From: Saprospiraceae bacterium
GTDB lineage: Bacteria; Bacteroidota; Bacteroidia; Chitinophagales; Saprospiraceae
Length of the DNA stretch: 64,000 nucleotides
Assembly: GCA_019187225.1 (NCBI GenBank)
Contig: JABAQQ010000024.1
Span: 166,671 to 230,670 of the forward strand
Direction: 5' to 3'
In this document: positions 52,711 through 62,920 of the stretch, in pieces
Layout of the letters: the number at the start of each line of letters is the position of its first letter
Numbering within the stretch: position 1 is the stretch's first letter
Program-made: the position numbers and the translations under genes
Notes under the pieces: model-generated
What the model was told of the DNA's origin: nothing
The model's input: only the letters and a program-made list of their open reading frames with translations
Database searches by the model: none

Positions 52711-54420
52711 CCACAACGAGCGAATTTCTCCATCTGCGGCATTGTACGTGCCGAAATTGTCCACTGTCAAAGGCAATCCTCCCAGCGGTTCCACTGCCTC
52801 CAGCGTCAACCGCCCAGGGTCGAAGTGCAAGGCAAACTGCCAGGCCGCTAAATTTTGCAGGTAGTCGGCTGAAAAACTTACTTTCAGGTCCTGTCCGGCC
52901 TCCAGAGTTCGATCCTGCGCATGCAGCACAAAGGGCGTCATACCCGCACCGAAGTTGGCCGGATCGGCAAAGGTAGTTACCACATCGCCGATCTTCACGC
53001 CGTAGAAATCCTGATCCGCCTGGTTACTGCTCACGCCCGTCAGGTCGATCTGCTCGGGGAAGCCCCAGGGAGGCAGCGCCAGCGGATAGGCCTTGGGTAC
53101 GAAGCGCCAGGATTTGTTGAAAATATTCGGCGCCTGGGGGTTGCCCAATATTGTCTGCCAGATTAGCGCGGCGTCGAAAGTGGTGATGCTGTTGCTGCGG
53201 TTGACGTCCATAGCGATATGGGCATAGGGGTCGCTGATCGGGCTGAGGCCCACCACGTGCTGCTGGATGGCCAGGGCGTCACCTACGTTCACGCCATTGA
53301 GCAGGTTGGCCGTTTTTGCCGGCACGATTGAAACATTACCGTTGCCGGCCAGGGTGAGGCTGTAGTCGCCATTGTCATCGGTAGCGGCAACTCCGTTCAG
53401 ATCGCCGCTGACATTCACGGTGGCGTCTTTCACGCCACTCAGGCCGTCACCTTTCCAGAGGATGCGCCCCAGGATATCGATCGTAGGCTGGGAATTGCCA
53501 CCCAGCACAGCAAAGGGCGAGAGGGCAGTGATGCCCGTGCGACTCAGGGTGTAAGGATCGGCGCCGGCGGCAGCGCCGGTGGGCTGATTGTCCCAAATGC
53601 CGCCATCGAAGTGCGACAGGTAGGCCATCGTGCGGTCGAAGCCGGGGAGTTCTTCGCTGCCGTTCCATTGCAGTTGCAAACTCAGGTCGGAGCCGCCGGG
53701 CGTTGCTTCCTCTATGAACCAGGTACGGTCCAGGGCATTGGTTGTATAGGCCGTGCCGGAATAGCCATTGCTCAGCACATTGCCGGCAACACGTACGCGG
53801 TACAGGTCGCCGGCGCCGGCATTGGTCAGGGTGGCGGGGTTATAGCCGGTATTGCCTACGGGAAACACCACCGGTGCGTCATCTACAGTGCGTACGAGAA
53901 AGCCTGAGCCGGTCGTACGTACATGGCGCGCGGCATCGTAGCCGATGATGTCCACCACCTGCAGGTTGTAGTCGCCCACGATGACGTAATTGTCCGCGGC
54001 CTGAAAATCGAGGGCGTTTGCGACGGCCATATTATCCCCCAGAAGAAGATTGGCGCTGGTTTTATTCAGGTTCAGGTTGTAGAAGGCGCTGCCGCCGGAT
54101 GTAACGGTACTGTTTTGATCGCCGTCGAACGTGACCGTGGACGTGCCGGCATTGAACATGGCGCCGTTGGTCCAGTCGCCACCGATATAGTACTGGCCGT
54201 CGCCCTGGAGCGTGGCGCCTGAGCTGTTGCCCAGATCGCCGGGGGTGCTCAGCGTGCCGCCGACTGTGAGGATGCCACCGGAAGTATTGACGACGCCGTC
54301 GAGGGCCATGACGACCAAGCCGGAAGTGATGTTGACCTTGGCGCCCTGGTTTATAAACTGTGCCGGGGCAACATGCACCAGGCATACACTAACAACGCAG
54401 GTAAGCAGGTATTTTTTCAT
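52234..54420 (-). CDS. T9SS cargo protein with dockerin, cohesin-like and type A sorting domains
   Basis: About 728 residues from MKKYLLTCVVSVCLVHVAPA|Q; the ORF upstream to 54459 is not signal-like. The N-terminal part has repeated short strands (VNTSGGILTVGGTLSTPGDL; DGQYYIGGDWTNGAMFNAGT) as in adhesin-like beta-solenoids. It is followed by a regulatory-like domain (SGVKDATVNVSGDLNGVAAT), dockerin-like loops (LLNGVNVGDALAIQQHV; DVNRSNSITTFDAALIWQ), a cohesin-like domain (KVSFSADYLQNLAAWQFALH) and a CTD (FQLLQNQPNPFDRETVIGFL). Predicted cell-surface or secreted structural protein. It is followed by comM fragment C and its last ~158 codons are duplicated at 40269-40745. Confidence 0.87.
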   Translation of the reverse strand: MKKYLLTCVVSVCLVHVAPAQFINQGAKVNITSGLVVMALDGVVNTSGGILTVGGTLSTPGDLGNSSGATLQGDGQYYIGGDWTNGAMFNAGTSTVTFDGDQNSTVTSGGSAFYNLNLNKTSANLLLGDNMAVANALDFQAADNYVIVGDYNLQVVDIIGYDAARHVRTTGSGFLVRTVDDAPVVFPVGNTGYNPATLTNAGAGDLYRVRVAGNVLSNGYSGTAYTTNALDRTWFIEEATPGGSDLSLQLQWNGSEELPGFDRTMAYLSHFDGGIWDNQPTGAAAGADPYTLSRTGITALSPFAVLGGNSQPTIDILGRILWKGDGLSGVKDATVNVSGDLNGVAATDDNGDYSLTLAGNGNVSIVPAKTANLLNGVNVGDALAIQQHVVGLSPISDPYAHIAMDVNRSNSITTFDAALIWQTILGNPQAPNIFNKSWRFVPKAYPLALPPWGFPEQIDLTGVSSNQADQDFYGVKIGDVVTTFADPANFGAGMTPFVLHAQDRTLEAGQDLKVSFSADYLQNLAAWQFALHFDPGRLTLEAVEPLGGLPLTVDNFGTYNAADGEIRSLWSQAGGLVLEEASSVFELTFKVLEGGGKLSDALWLDEEALPAYAYNSVLEESQVELKFSEITSTGETTETGDFQLLQNQPNPFDRETVIGFLLPEACEAQLRIYDASGRELWRVDKYYPGRYNTEQVRLDGVTAAGLLWYELTTPYGTRTKQMVRVVGQ

Positions 54421-54473
54421 GATAAAATGATTGTTGATCCTGTGATAAACCCTTCTCAATCGAATAAACCGCT

Positions 54474-57179
54474 TTATTTTCCCGCACTATCCATGCGTAC
54501 CTTTAGCGCCGACACCTCCGATTGCAGGCTTTCCAGCATGGCTTTTAACTCGTTGATTTCCGCTGTTTTTTGTTGAAGTTCCTGTTGTTTTTTATTCAGT
54601 TCCTGAATGGCGGCCAGCGCGACACCTGCGGGATCGATGGTGGAGATGGATTTTTCGTCCCTGCCCAATCCGAACGCCGCATAAAAATCCTGTGCCATGG
54701 GACCGATGTGTTTAACCCGGTCATCCTCATTGATGTAATTCCATTGCGTGATCGGGAGCTGCATTATTTTGTCGAGCACTTCTGCACTGTTGACCGGCAT
54801 GATATTTTCTTTCACGTTGCGGTCGGATGCATTGGTCCAGGTTCCTCCGGAGGATAAATAGGCGCCATTGACATAGAATGCCATGGCCTCCCCCACGCCG
54901 GCTTCTTTACCGAAGCCCACCTTGTTAATATTTTTCCCAATCATAGCGGTGTTGCCGGCAGTAACATAGGTGTCGTAACCGATAGCGACACAATTGTGCT
55001 GGTTTAAAAGCGAACGTGCATTGTGCCCGACCAGGGTATTCGAGCTGCCGGCGCCGACACTGGATGCTGTATTGGTTCCGATAATCACGTTTTGTGATCC
55101 ACTGGTCAACCCGGAAGCGGCGCTTTTGCCGATCACGGTATTATTGGCCCCGGTAAACACGCCCGCGGCGCCTGCCTGGCTCCCGATGATCGTGTTACCG
55201 GAACTGGAAACGGCCTTTCCTGCATCATTGCCGATGAGTGTGTTGTCGCTACCGGAAGCGGCTTGCCCGGCATACGCTCCTAAAAATGTGCAATTGTTGC
55301 CGGCGCCGGAAAAGGATTCCCCGGCCCTTGTTCCAATCATGGTGTTTTCAGTGCCGCTGTTAAAGGATTGACCTGCACTCCTCCCGATAAAAATGTTGCT
55401 GCTGCTGAGGTTGTTCAGGCCTGCCTGGTAGCCGACGCAGACGTTGCTGCTGCCCGTCAGGTTGTTCCTGCCGGCCCCCTGGCCCGAACAGTAATTGGCC
55501 GTGCCGGTCGTATTTTCATAGCCGGCTTTATAACCGGAGAAATGATTGTAGCTGGCAGTATTGGAATAACCTGCCTGATAGCCGGAGAAATAATTGTAAT
55601 GGCCGCCAATGTTGGTATACCCGGATTGAAAACCTGAAAAATGGTTGTCATGTCCATTGGTATTCGCTTGCCCGGCTTCGTAGCCGGTAAAATAATTATT
55701 ATCCGCGCCGTTATTGCTGATCCCGGCCTTATAGCCGCTAAATTGGTTATTGCTGCCGGTGGTATTGTTTTTTCCCGCCTGGTGTCCGTCAAAGTGGTTG
55801 TTGCTGCCCGTTGTGTTTTCATCACCGGTGTAATACCCTGAAAAATAGTTCCGCTCGCCGGTCGTGTTGGCATTTCCGGAAGCATAACCAACAAAGTGAT
55901 TGTAAGAAGCGGTCGTATTGGCATCGCCGGCCAGCCAGCCGGCAAAGTGGTTGCAATTACCCGTGGTATTCAAACGACCCGCCCGGTGGCCGGAAAAATA
56001 ATTGGCATAACCTGCGGTATTGCTTTGTCCGGCCCAAAAACCGACAAAATGGTTGAGATGGCCGGTTGTGTTGTTTTGGCCTGCCTGATAGCCGATAAAA
56101 AGGCCCTCCCAGCCGGTTACGTTGGATTTTCCGGCCTGATAACCCATAAATTGATTCAAGTATCCGCCATTATTGTCTTCACCCGCTTCATGACCAATAA
56201 ACATGTTTCGGTTGTCCGAAATATTGCTGTGGCCGGCCCTGTGCCCAATAAACAGGTTCGTGCCGCCTGCCGTGTTGCTTTTGCCGGCCTCATGGCCCAG
56301 AAACAGATTGGTGTTGCCGGTCGTATTGGCAAAACCTGCATTAAAGCCAATAAATTGATTTTCAGCCCCTGTGGTATTGGAGAACCCCGCCCGGTACCCT
56401 GAAAAATGATTGCCCGAAGCGGTGGTGTTGTTATAGCCGGCAGCGGGCCCGGAGAAGAAATTATTGCTGCCGGAGGTATTGTTGTATCCGGCGCCGGCGC
56501 CCAGGAAGGTGTTCCCGCCTGTAGTTGTATTGAAACCCGCGTTGCGCCCAATCATGGTGTTGCCGCTACCGGTAGCATTAAAAGCTCCTGAGTTAGTGCC
56601 CAGGCAGGTATTATGAATCCCAGCCGTATTGGAGTAGCCTGCCCCGACGCCGATAAACGTGTTTTCGTTTTCCACCCCGTCGCCGATACCGTCATCATTG
56701 GTTCCGGCGTCCGATCCGATAAAAAGGCTGAAACCCGGCGCGGCAGCATGGAGTGTTTTCCCATCGTGCCGCATAACTTCCATGCCGCCCACATCAAAGC
56801 GGATGATGTCCTCGTCGGGGGATTCTTCCACCTGTATTTTGGTGTCGTGGTCGGCATCTTCCAGGTTGATACTGGCCATGTTCAGCCAGCCCACCCCGTT
56901 GAAATACCAGAAAGAATTGGTGTCGGTATCATACACCATCATGCCGGTGGCGGGCGCGCCGCCACTGATCATTTGGCGCTGGGGAGTGGTCATGCGGGGA
57001 ATCAGCAAACCTTTATCCGTAGATTCGAGGTCGAGGATAGCCCCGGCATTGGGCGGCGTTCCGGTGTTGTTGATGCTGACGCCACTCTGCCCCTTGAGTT
57101 GCAGGTTAATACAGATAAGTAAAGCGGCCGGCAAAAGCACCGCTTTTATTTCCGGTAGGACTGTGTCAAAAAAGCGCAT
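54474..57179 (-). CDS. YadA-like head-repeat protein with C-terminal S74 intramolecular chaperone
   Basis: 901 residues. Signal region MRFFDTVLPEIKAVLLPAAL up to LQLKGQ. After a trimeric-fibre-like N-terminus (LDLESTDKGLLIPRMTTPQR) there are roughly 25 copies of a 21-24-residue repeat of the type NTTGxxNxFxGYxAGxx, the collagen-like left-handed roll of YadA heads (~150-740). The C-terminal ~130 residues (WTNASDRNVKENIMPVNSAE then TQWNYINEDDRVKHIGPMAQ) are a peptidase S74/tail-fibre chaperone that trims itself after trimer assembly, followed by a coiled coil. Probably a secreted fibrous adhesin. It shares direction with 52234-54420, 53 bp away. Confidence 0.88.
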   Translation of the reverse strand: MRFFDTVLPEIKAVLLPAALLICINLQLKGQSGVSINNTGTPPNAGAILDLESTDKGLLIPRMTTPQRQMISGGAPATGMMVYDTDTNSFWYFNGVGWLNMASINLEDADHDTKIQVEESPDEDIIRFDVGGMEVMRHDGKTLHAAAPGFSLFIGSDAGTNDDGIGDGVENENTFIGVGAGYSNTAGIHNTCLGTNSGAFNATGSGNTMIGRNAGFNTTTGGNTFLGAGAGYNNTSGSNNFFSGPAAGYNNTTASGNHFSGYRAGFSNTTGAENQFIGFNAGFANTTGNTNLFLGHEAGKSNTAGGTNLFIGHRAGHSNISDNRNMFIGHEAGEDNNGGYLNQFMGYQAGKSNVTGWEGLFIGYQAGQNNTTGHLNHFVGFWAGQSNTAGYANYFSGHRAGRLNTTGNCNHFAGWLAGDANTTASYNHFVGYASGNANTTGERNYFSGYYTGDENTTGSNNHFDGHQAGKNNTTGSNNQFSGYKAGISNNGADNNYFTGYEAGQANTNGHDNHFSGFQSGYTNIGGHYNYFSGYQAGYSNTASYNHFSGYKAGYENTTGTANYCSGQGAGRNNLTGSSNVCVGYQAGLNNLSSSNIFIGRSAGQSFNSGTENTMIGTRAGESFSGAGNNCTFLGAYAGQAASGSDNTLIGNDAGKAVSSSGNTIIGSQAGAAGVFTGANNTVIGKSAASGLTSGSQNVIIGTNTASSVGAGSSNTLVGHNARSLLNQHNCVAIGYDTYVTAGNTAMIGKNINKVGFGKEAGVGEAMAFYVNGAYLSSGGTWTNASDRNVKENIMPVNSAEVLDKIMQLPITQWNYINEDDRVKHIGPMAQDFYAAFGLGRDEKSISTIDPAGVALAAIQELNKKQQELQQKTAEINELKAMLESLQSEVSALKVRMDSAGK

Positions 57180-57276
57180 GACAATAGATTTTAGTTAAAC
57201 CAATTTTTTGTCATACAAAAGTCCGATGGCTGATACCGCTATCGGATTAATGGCTTTTAAAAGTTATTAAAAAGTA

Positions 57277-57867
57277 TTAACGAGGAGGCTGAATGCCGTT
57301 TATCCGTCTGACGATACCTGACTTTTGAAGCGCTATCCAACAGACTATGTTTCGGCCAATCGCGACTGTACACAGGAGTACCGCCAGCAAGTTTAATTTA
57401 GAAAAGTAGAAGATAATCAGTGGCAGAAAATAATAGTGCGCCGGATAATATGTCAACATCCAGGCGATGCCAACACTATTGAAAACAGTCAATAAAAAGG
57501 AAACCAGGGGCAAGGCCAGCAAGCGCTTTGAGGCCAATGCTTTTCCCGGGGAAACCGATGAAGACCAGAGCATCAAACCAGCAAGCAGGAGCGCAAAAAC
57601 AACAGCATAACATATATCAGCCGTCATTTCCACAGCGGCATACAGTGCGCGGCCTTCTGTTCCATACCTTCCGATTTGCTCATATAATTTGCCGGGAGAA
57701 CGAAACAGGAATGTTTGCAAGCGGCCCATCCCGTAAGCACTGCGTTCGATTTCCCGTTCCGCTTCCGGCATGATGAAAACCGTCAAAATCAGGTACAGCA
57801 GTCCCAGCAACAACACATTTTTCAATGTCGCTGCTTTATTAATGGCTGCTTGTTTCTTTGCGTACAT
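57277..57867 (-). CDS. Hypothetical membrane protein
   Basis: 196 residues with four hydrophobic helices (NVLLLGLLYLILTVFIMP; CYAVVFALLLAGLMLW; LLALPLVSFLLTVFNSVGIA; LLAVLLCTVAIGRNIVCWIA) and a ~45-residue soluble loop after the first. Not recognised. The topology resembles small Bacteroidota integral membrane proteins of unknown role. No shared operon is evident: the S74 gene lies 97 bp downstream in the same direction. Confidence 0.65.
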   Translation of the reverse strand: MYAKKQAAINKAATLKNVLLLGLLYLILTVFIMPEAEREIERSAYGMGRLQTFLFRSPGKLYEQIGRYGTEGRALYAAVEMTADICYAVVFALLLAGLMLWSSSVSPGKALASKRLLALPLVSFLLTVFNSVGIAWMLTYYPAHYYFLPLIIFYFSKLNLLAVLLCTVAIGRNIVCWIALQKSGIVRRINGIQPPR

Positions 57868-57979
57868 AATCGAAACCCAAAATTGGTTCGCGCATCCGGT
57901 CGGGCAGATTAATCCGGTTTAAAAAATATTAAAAAATATTAATGGGAGAGCGGTTGCGCCAGCGGTTTTCGGTTTGCAA

Positions 57980-58059
57980 GAGGTGTCATCTTTTGAGGAA
58001 GGTGACATCTCGACGGTTTTTTGAGATGTCACTCGCTCCTGCGTCGCGAATGACACCTC
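57980..58059. repeat. 80-bp palindromic element (copy 2 of 2)
   Basis: Termini GAGGTGTCAT (57980) and ATGACACCTC (58059) and the internal pair TGACATCTCG / GAGATGTCA are shared with the element at 12043-12136; the segment between arms is diverged and shorter. It lies ~95 bp upstream of the response regulator start. Confidence 0.8.
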
Positions 58060-58152
58060 AAAAAACCGGAGCACCCGGCAAGCCGAGAATCGCTGAGGTG
58101 GCGCCCACGTGGCAAAAAAGGAAAATGTCTGCGTATATTCGTGCTTCATAAA

Positions 58153-58839
58153 ATGAAAAGCATTCTCTTTGTCGACGACGAAAAGCAATTCAGCGCCATG
58201 GTGGCGGAATACCTGCAGGAAAAGGGTTTCGAGGTCATGTTAAAACACAACGCCACCGACGGGCTAGCCGCTTTCCGTGCGAAGCGGGCTGATTGCTGCA
58301 TTTTGGATGTAAAAATGCCCTTTAAAGACGGGTTCAGCCTTGCTGCGGACATCCGGGACCTGGACGAGCAGGTTCCCATCATTTTCCTCACCGGGCAAAC
58401 AACCCGGGAAGACCGCATCAAAGGACTGACCATCGGCGCGGATGATTACGTGACCAAGCCCTTTAGCATGGAAGAACTTTATTTGCGGATAAAAGCCGTC
58501 CTGAGACGGGTGGGCTATCAGGAAGAAACCGGGGAGCAGGCATTCGTACTGAGCCAATATACCTTCGATCCAATTTCGCGGGAACTGGTATTCGATGGCG
58601 GCCAGCCAATCCGGTTGTCTGCTATGGAGTCCAAATTGCTCCAATTATTTTTCAAACATAAAAACAAGCTGGTTACGCGCGATTTTGTGCTTGCTAAAGT
58701 GTGGCAGGACGACGACCAGCTCAAAAGCCGCAGCTTGAATGTCTATATTAATAAACTGCGGAACTACCTGAAAAAGGATCCCAATATAGAAATCCTGAAC
58801 GCGCACGGGGAAGGCTATAAATTGGTCGTTAAAGAGTAA
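58153..58839 (+). CDS. OmpR-family response regulator
   Basis: 228 residues from MKSILFVDDEKQFSAMVAEY (a GTG at 58141 would add four). Receiver domain with Asp52 (CILDVKMPFKDGFSL), Thr in IIFLTGQTT and Lys in DYVTKPFS. Winged-helix DNA-binding domain from ~130 (YTFDPISRELVFDGGQPIRL; VTRDFVLAKVWQDD; NVYINKLRNYLKKDPNIEIL). The gene is convergent with, and overlaps by 11 bp, the disrupted hybrid kinase at 58829-62782. It may therefore have lost its natural partner. Confidence 0.93.
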   Translation: MKSILFVDDEKQFSAMVAEYLQEKGFEVMLKHNATDGLAAFRAKRADCCILDVKMPFKDGFSLAADIRDLDEQVPIIFLTGQTTREDRIKGLTIGADDYVTKPFSMEELYLRIKAVLRRVGYQEETGEQAFVLSQYTFDPISRELVFDGGQPIRLSAMESKLLQLFFKHKNKLVTRDFVLAKVWQDDDQLKSRSLNVYINKLRNYLKKDPNIEILNAHGEGYKLVVKE

Positions 58840-61800
58840 CCGCCAGTGCTTTCATTTTCAATTGCCCGGCCAACTTGATGAGCTCCGTCCCATTATTTCC
58901 ATTTTCTGCTTGTTGCTCGATAGCGTAAGCGATTTCGGCAATTTGCTCCAGCCCTAAGTAACGGAATTGGCTCTTGAGGTCGTGGGCAATAATGGACGCT
59001 TGTTCCAGTTCTCCTTTTTCGAGGCAATTTTGCAATTGCTCCAGTTGCACAGGCAATTGCGCTTTGAACAGGGAAAGGTATTGTTGTACTTTTTTTTCAT
59101 CATTGGCCAAAAGGGCTTTCAATTTTGGCCGGTTGATCCTGAGTTGATTGCCGGTCAAGGCATCTATTTTTTCCAATAATTGTAGCGCATCAATCGGTTT
59201 GGTCAGCACATCGTCCATTCCGGCCTCTCTGCATTTTGCTAATTGTTCGGGCAGCGCATTAGCTGTTACGGCGAGTATTGGTATCTGCTTCCAGCGTTCG
59301 TTTTCGGAAGCCCGGATGGCCCTGGCGGCTGCGTAGCCGTCCATGACGGGCATTTTAATATCCATCAGGATTATATCGTAATCCTGCTGTTGTAATTGCT
59401 CCAGGGCTGCTTTCCCGTTCCCGGCAATATGGATATCCGCATCGGGGATGTGTTTTTTCAGTAGTTCCGTCAGGATAAGTTGGTTGAATTCATGGTCTTC
59501 CACCAGCAGTATTTTCAAGGCTGAAAAATGGAATTCGGCTGTTGACTGTTTTTTTTCTATTCTTTCCGATGACGCCTTTTCAAACGGTACCTCGAAAAAG
59601 AGTTTCGTGCCTTTCTCCAGTTGGCTTTCAATGTGCAAGGTACTGCCGTGCAATTCCACCAATTGCCGGGCGATGCCAAGGCCAAGACCCGTACCGGACT
59701 CTGAAGAACCATGATTACCTGCCTGTTGGAAGCGTTCAAAGATCGTTTCGATCTGGCTTTCAGGAATGCCGGTTCCTGTGTCGCCGACTTCAAATCGTAC
59801 GGTTGCCGTATTTGCCGGACCGTCGGTTTCATGTATGCTGAGCCAGATTTTGCCCCGCTCGGTAAACTTTATGGCATTGGCCAGAAGATTGGTCAAAATT
59901 TGCAACAGCCGGATCGGGTCGCCCGCCAGCAGTGTGTCCTTGTCGAATTCAGTATCCAGATCAAATTCCAGGCCCTTTTCTTCTGCCTTGAACCTGAAAT
60001 TGTTGTTCAACTGGTCGACAATTTCAGTCAGCCGGAAAGGCTTGCTGGCCAGTGTGAATTTACCCGCCTCCAGTTTTGAGTGGTCCAGCAGGTCATTGAT
60101 AATAGCCAGCAAATTTTGGGAGGACTGCCGGATGGCAGAGATATATTTCGGGAGCTTGCCGCCTGGCCCGGTATCCAGGGCCAGATTGCTCAAACCGATA
60201 ATGGCGTTCATGGGGGTCCTGATTTCATGGCTCACTTCGGCGAGGAAGCGGGTTTTGTATTCGGCCTGCTGCTCGGCCAGGGCCTTTTCCCTCTTCAGCG
60301 CCAGCTGGTATTGCCGGCTTTTAAATATGGCATAACCGATTGAAACGACCATTAAAGCCAGCAAGGACTTGAACCACAGTGTTTGCCAAAATGCAGGCGT
60401 GATGGTCAGTTGGATATTCAGGCTGTCATTATTCCAAACGCCGTCGCTGTTCGATGCCATGACCTGAAAGGTATATTGACCGGGGCCTAAATTGGTATAA
60501 TTTATTTTATGCTCGGTACCCAGTTCCCGCCAGTTTTTATCAAAGCCGCTTAGCCTGCATTTATATTGATTGGCTTGAGGATTGATATAATGAAGCGCGG
60601 AAAATTCAAAGCTAATGTCATTTTCGTTGTGGGGCAGAACAATCATTCTGGTATCTTCAAATGCCTGGCCCAATAAATACGTCTCGGCTTTTACCTTGAA
60701 ATCAGTCAAAATCACATTGGGGACAATCGGGTTTTTACGGATTTGATCGGGATGGAAGGAAAATATACCATTGATCGTTCCAAGCGAAATAGTGCCGTCG
60801 GCTGCTACATGTTTGGCCTTGGATTGAAAGTGAAGCGCCTCTTTGGGAATTAAATAATTGTAGAAGGTGTCCTTGTTTTGATCAAACCGGGCAAAAAACC
60901 GGTTACCGCTCACCCAGACCCGATCGTTTTTGTCCATGATAACGGCTTGCAGTTCGTTTTCAAACATGCCTTCCTTTTTCCCGAATATCCTGAATTTTTT
61001 TGTATGAATATTGAAGTTGGTCAGCCCATACAAGGTGGCTATCCATATATTTCCGTCTTTGCCTATTGCAATGTCTTTAACCACTCCTTCCAGCACATCT
61101 TTATTAGCTGAATCCGGGAGAAACAATTCAAATTTTCCGGTTTTCTTGTCGAATCTGCCCAGACTGTTGGAGTACGTGTAGTATAACCAAATCTCATCGT
61201 CTCCGTATTGATCAAAAATGATAAAGCGGTTGGAAGAAACTTCAGGAATATCCCGCATCGGTTCGTACCATCGCCTGTCCGAGGTTTTCCAGTTTAACCG
61301 GCAAAGGCCAATGGCCGTACCAATCCAGAAAACATCTTTATCCTTGTGGTCGATAGCCATTTTGTAGATCGGCACACTGGAAAGCGTATCGCCGAAATAG
61401 ATTTTTCGAAATGTCTTTTCGTTTGCGGCACGTCTGTACAAGCCGTCGCCACTGACAGAAAACCATATATTTCCTTTATAATCCTCCAGAAACCAGTCTT
61501 CTCCTACCCCTGTAGCACGCTGCGAAAGTTCTTCGATTTTTTTCCCCTGTGTTTTTCCTTTTTCAATAGCGTAGACACCTTCAGGTGTTTTCGTTCAGAC
61601 CGTGCCTCTGCTGTCGCGCATGAGGCGGGTGACCGTATTGGCAATATTTCCGTCTACCCCAATATTTAGCAACAACTCAAAGCCGGAATGATCCCTCCTG
61701 ATCTTGCTGATCCCGTTTTCAGTGCCTATCCAAATATTCTGGAAGCGGTCTTCCAAGAGACAGTTGACCGTATTATTATTGAGGCTTTTATTACGATTCG

Positions 61801-62782
61801 CTTCATATTTATAATGATTAAACTGTTTTTGCTGAATATCGTACACACCCAGACCATTATTATCGAGGGCGAACCACGGGTTGCCATTTCTATCCAGGAT
61901 TAAAGCGTTTATTGCAGTGTTTTCTATGCCAGCGGGCAAAAAACTATTTTTTATTGCTTTAGTATCGGGATTCCAGTTGACTAATCCGGCTTTTGTCGCC
62001 AGCCAAAATGATCCATCCGACGCTTCGCATATCTCCGCGATTATTTTATTGTTTTCACTTTCATGATCAGGGTCCGGCAGGATATGCTGGAAAGTTGAAT
62101 CGCCAGAATTCAGTTTTAATAAACCGTATGATGTTCCGGCCCAAACCGTACCACGACTGTCCTCAAAAAAGATTCTTATAAAATGTTTCGCATCCGGGTT
62201 GCCTGCTTCATGGGTAGGTATAAATTTTTTAGACTTTCTATCAAACCGGAGCATATTCTTAGCGGAAACGGTAGCCAGCCAAAGGTTCCCCCGGCTATCT
62301 TCAAAAACTTTTCGGATAAGATTGGTGATCTTAGCGGTTGGTTCGTGCCGTGGCGCCGGTAGAAACCTTTGGAATTTGCCGGTTCTCCGGTCCAAAAAAT
62401 TAAGCCCGTAATTGGTACCAATCCAGATCTCGCCATTCCGGGTTTCACAGATATCTTTGATATTAGGGCTCGATAAGGAAGTGCTGTCACGGACATCATG
62501 GCGGTATACTTTGAATTCGTAACCATCGTACCGGAATAATCCTTCGTTGGTGCCAAACCATAAAAAACCAAAACGGTCTTCTTTTATATCTTCAATAAAA
62601 CTGTTAGGGTATCCATACCATGCACTCACCCGTTCGAAATCCATTGTGCCGAGTTGAGCGTGTACGAGCGCGGTGTGAAAGACAAATAGGAGAGAGAATG
62701 TACTGTATGAAAACAGGTTCCTGGTTGCCCGGTTTTGCAAATGTTTGCGGATTTGCAGGTATAAACGTTCCATATCGGCCAT
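58829..62782 (-). pseudogene. Hybrid sensor kinase (propeller-HisKA-REC-Hpt) interrupted by a Trp-to-TGA stop
   Basis: One frame of 1317 codons plus the terminal stop, broken only at codon 396 (61595-61597): ...LMRDSRGTV-TGA-TKTPEGVYAIEKG; Trp (TGG) is expected, as in the sister motif SRGTVWAG. Order: signal peptide, two-component-regulator propeller, Y_Y_Y (~680-760), TM (~775), HisKA with His852 (EVSHEIRTPMNAIIGLSN), HATPase (GTGLGLGIARQLV), receiver with Asp1141 (IILMDIKMPVMDG), Hpt with His1267 (SIIAHDLKSQFRYLG). Unlike the HTCS at 30640 it has Hpt instead of AraC and so would need a separate regulator, plausibly 58153-58839. It might yield an N-terminal fragment only. Confidence 0.88.
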
Positions 62783-62920
62783 TCTTCACTGTTTGGTTTC
62801 AAAGGTAGTTATATTTCACGATCATCCCTGGTCCTGTTTGTTGGGGAAATACCGCCTTGCCTGGTCTTCCCCATCCGCCGCGCTTGTGTCTTTTTAACCA
62901 CGCACACCCAATGCGGGATA

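Noticed and set aside
61595-61597. TGA read as Trp or selenocysteine genome-wide
   Set aside because: Many intact genes here end normally at TGA (for example the EAD11 gene and porV); no SECIS-like element or Sec genes were seen. A lesion or sequence error is simpler.
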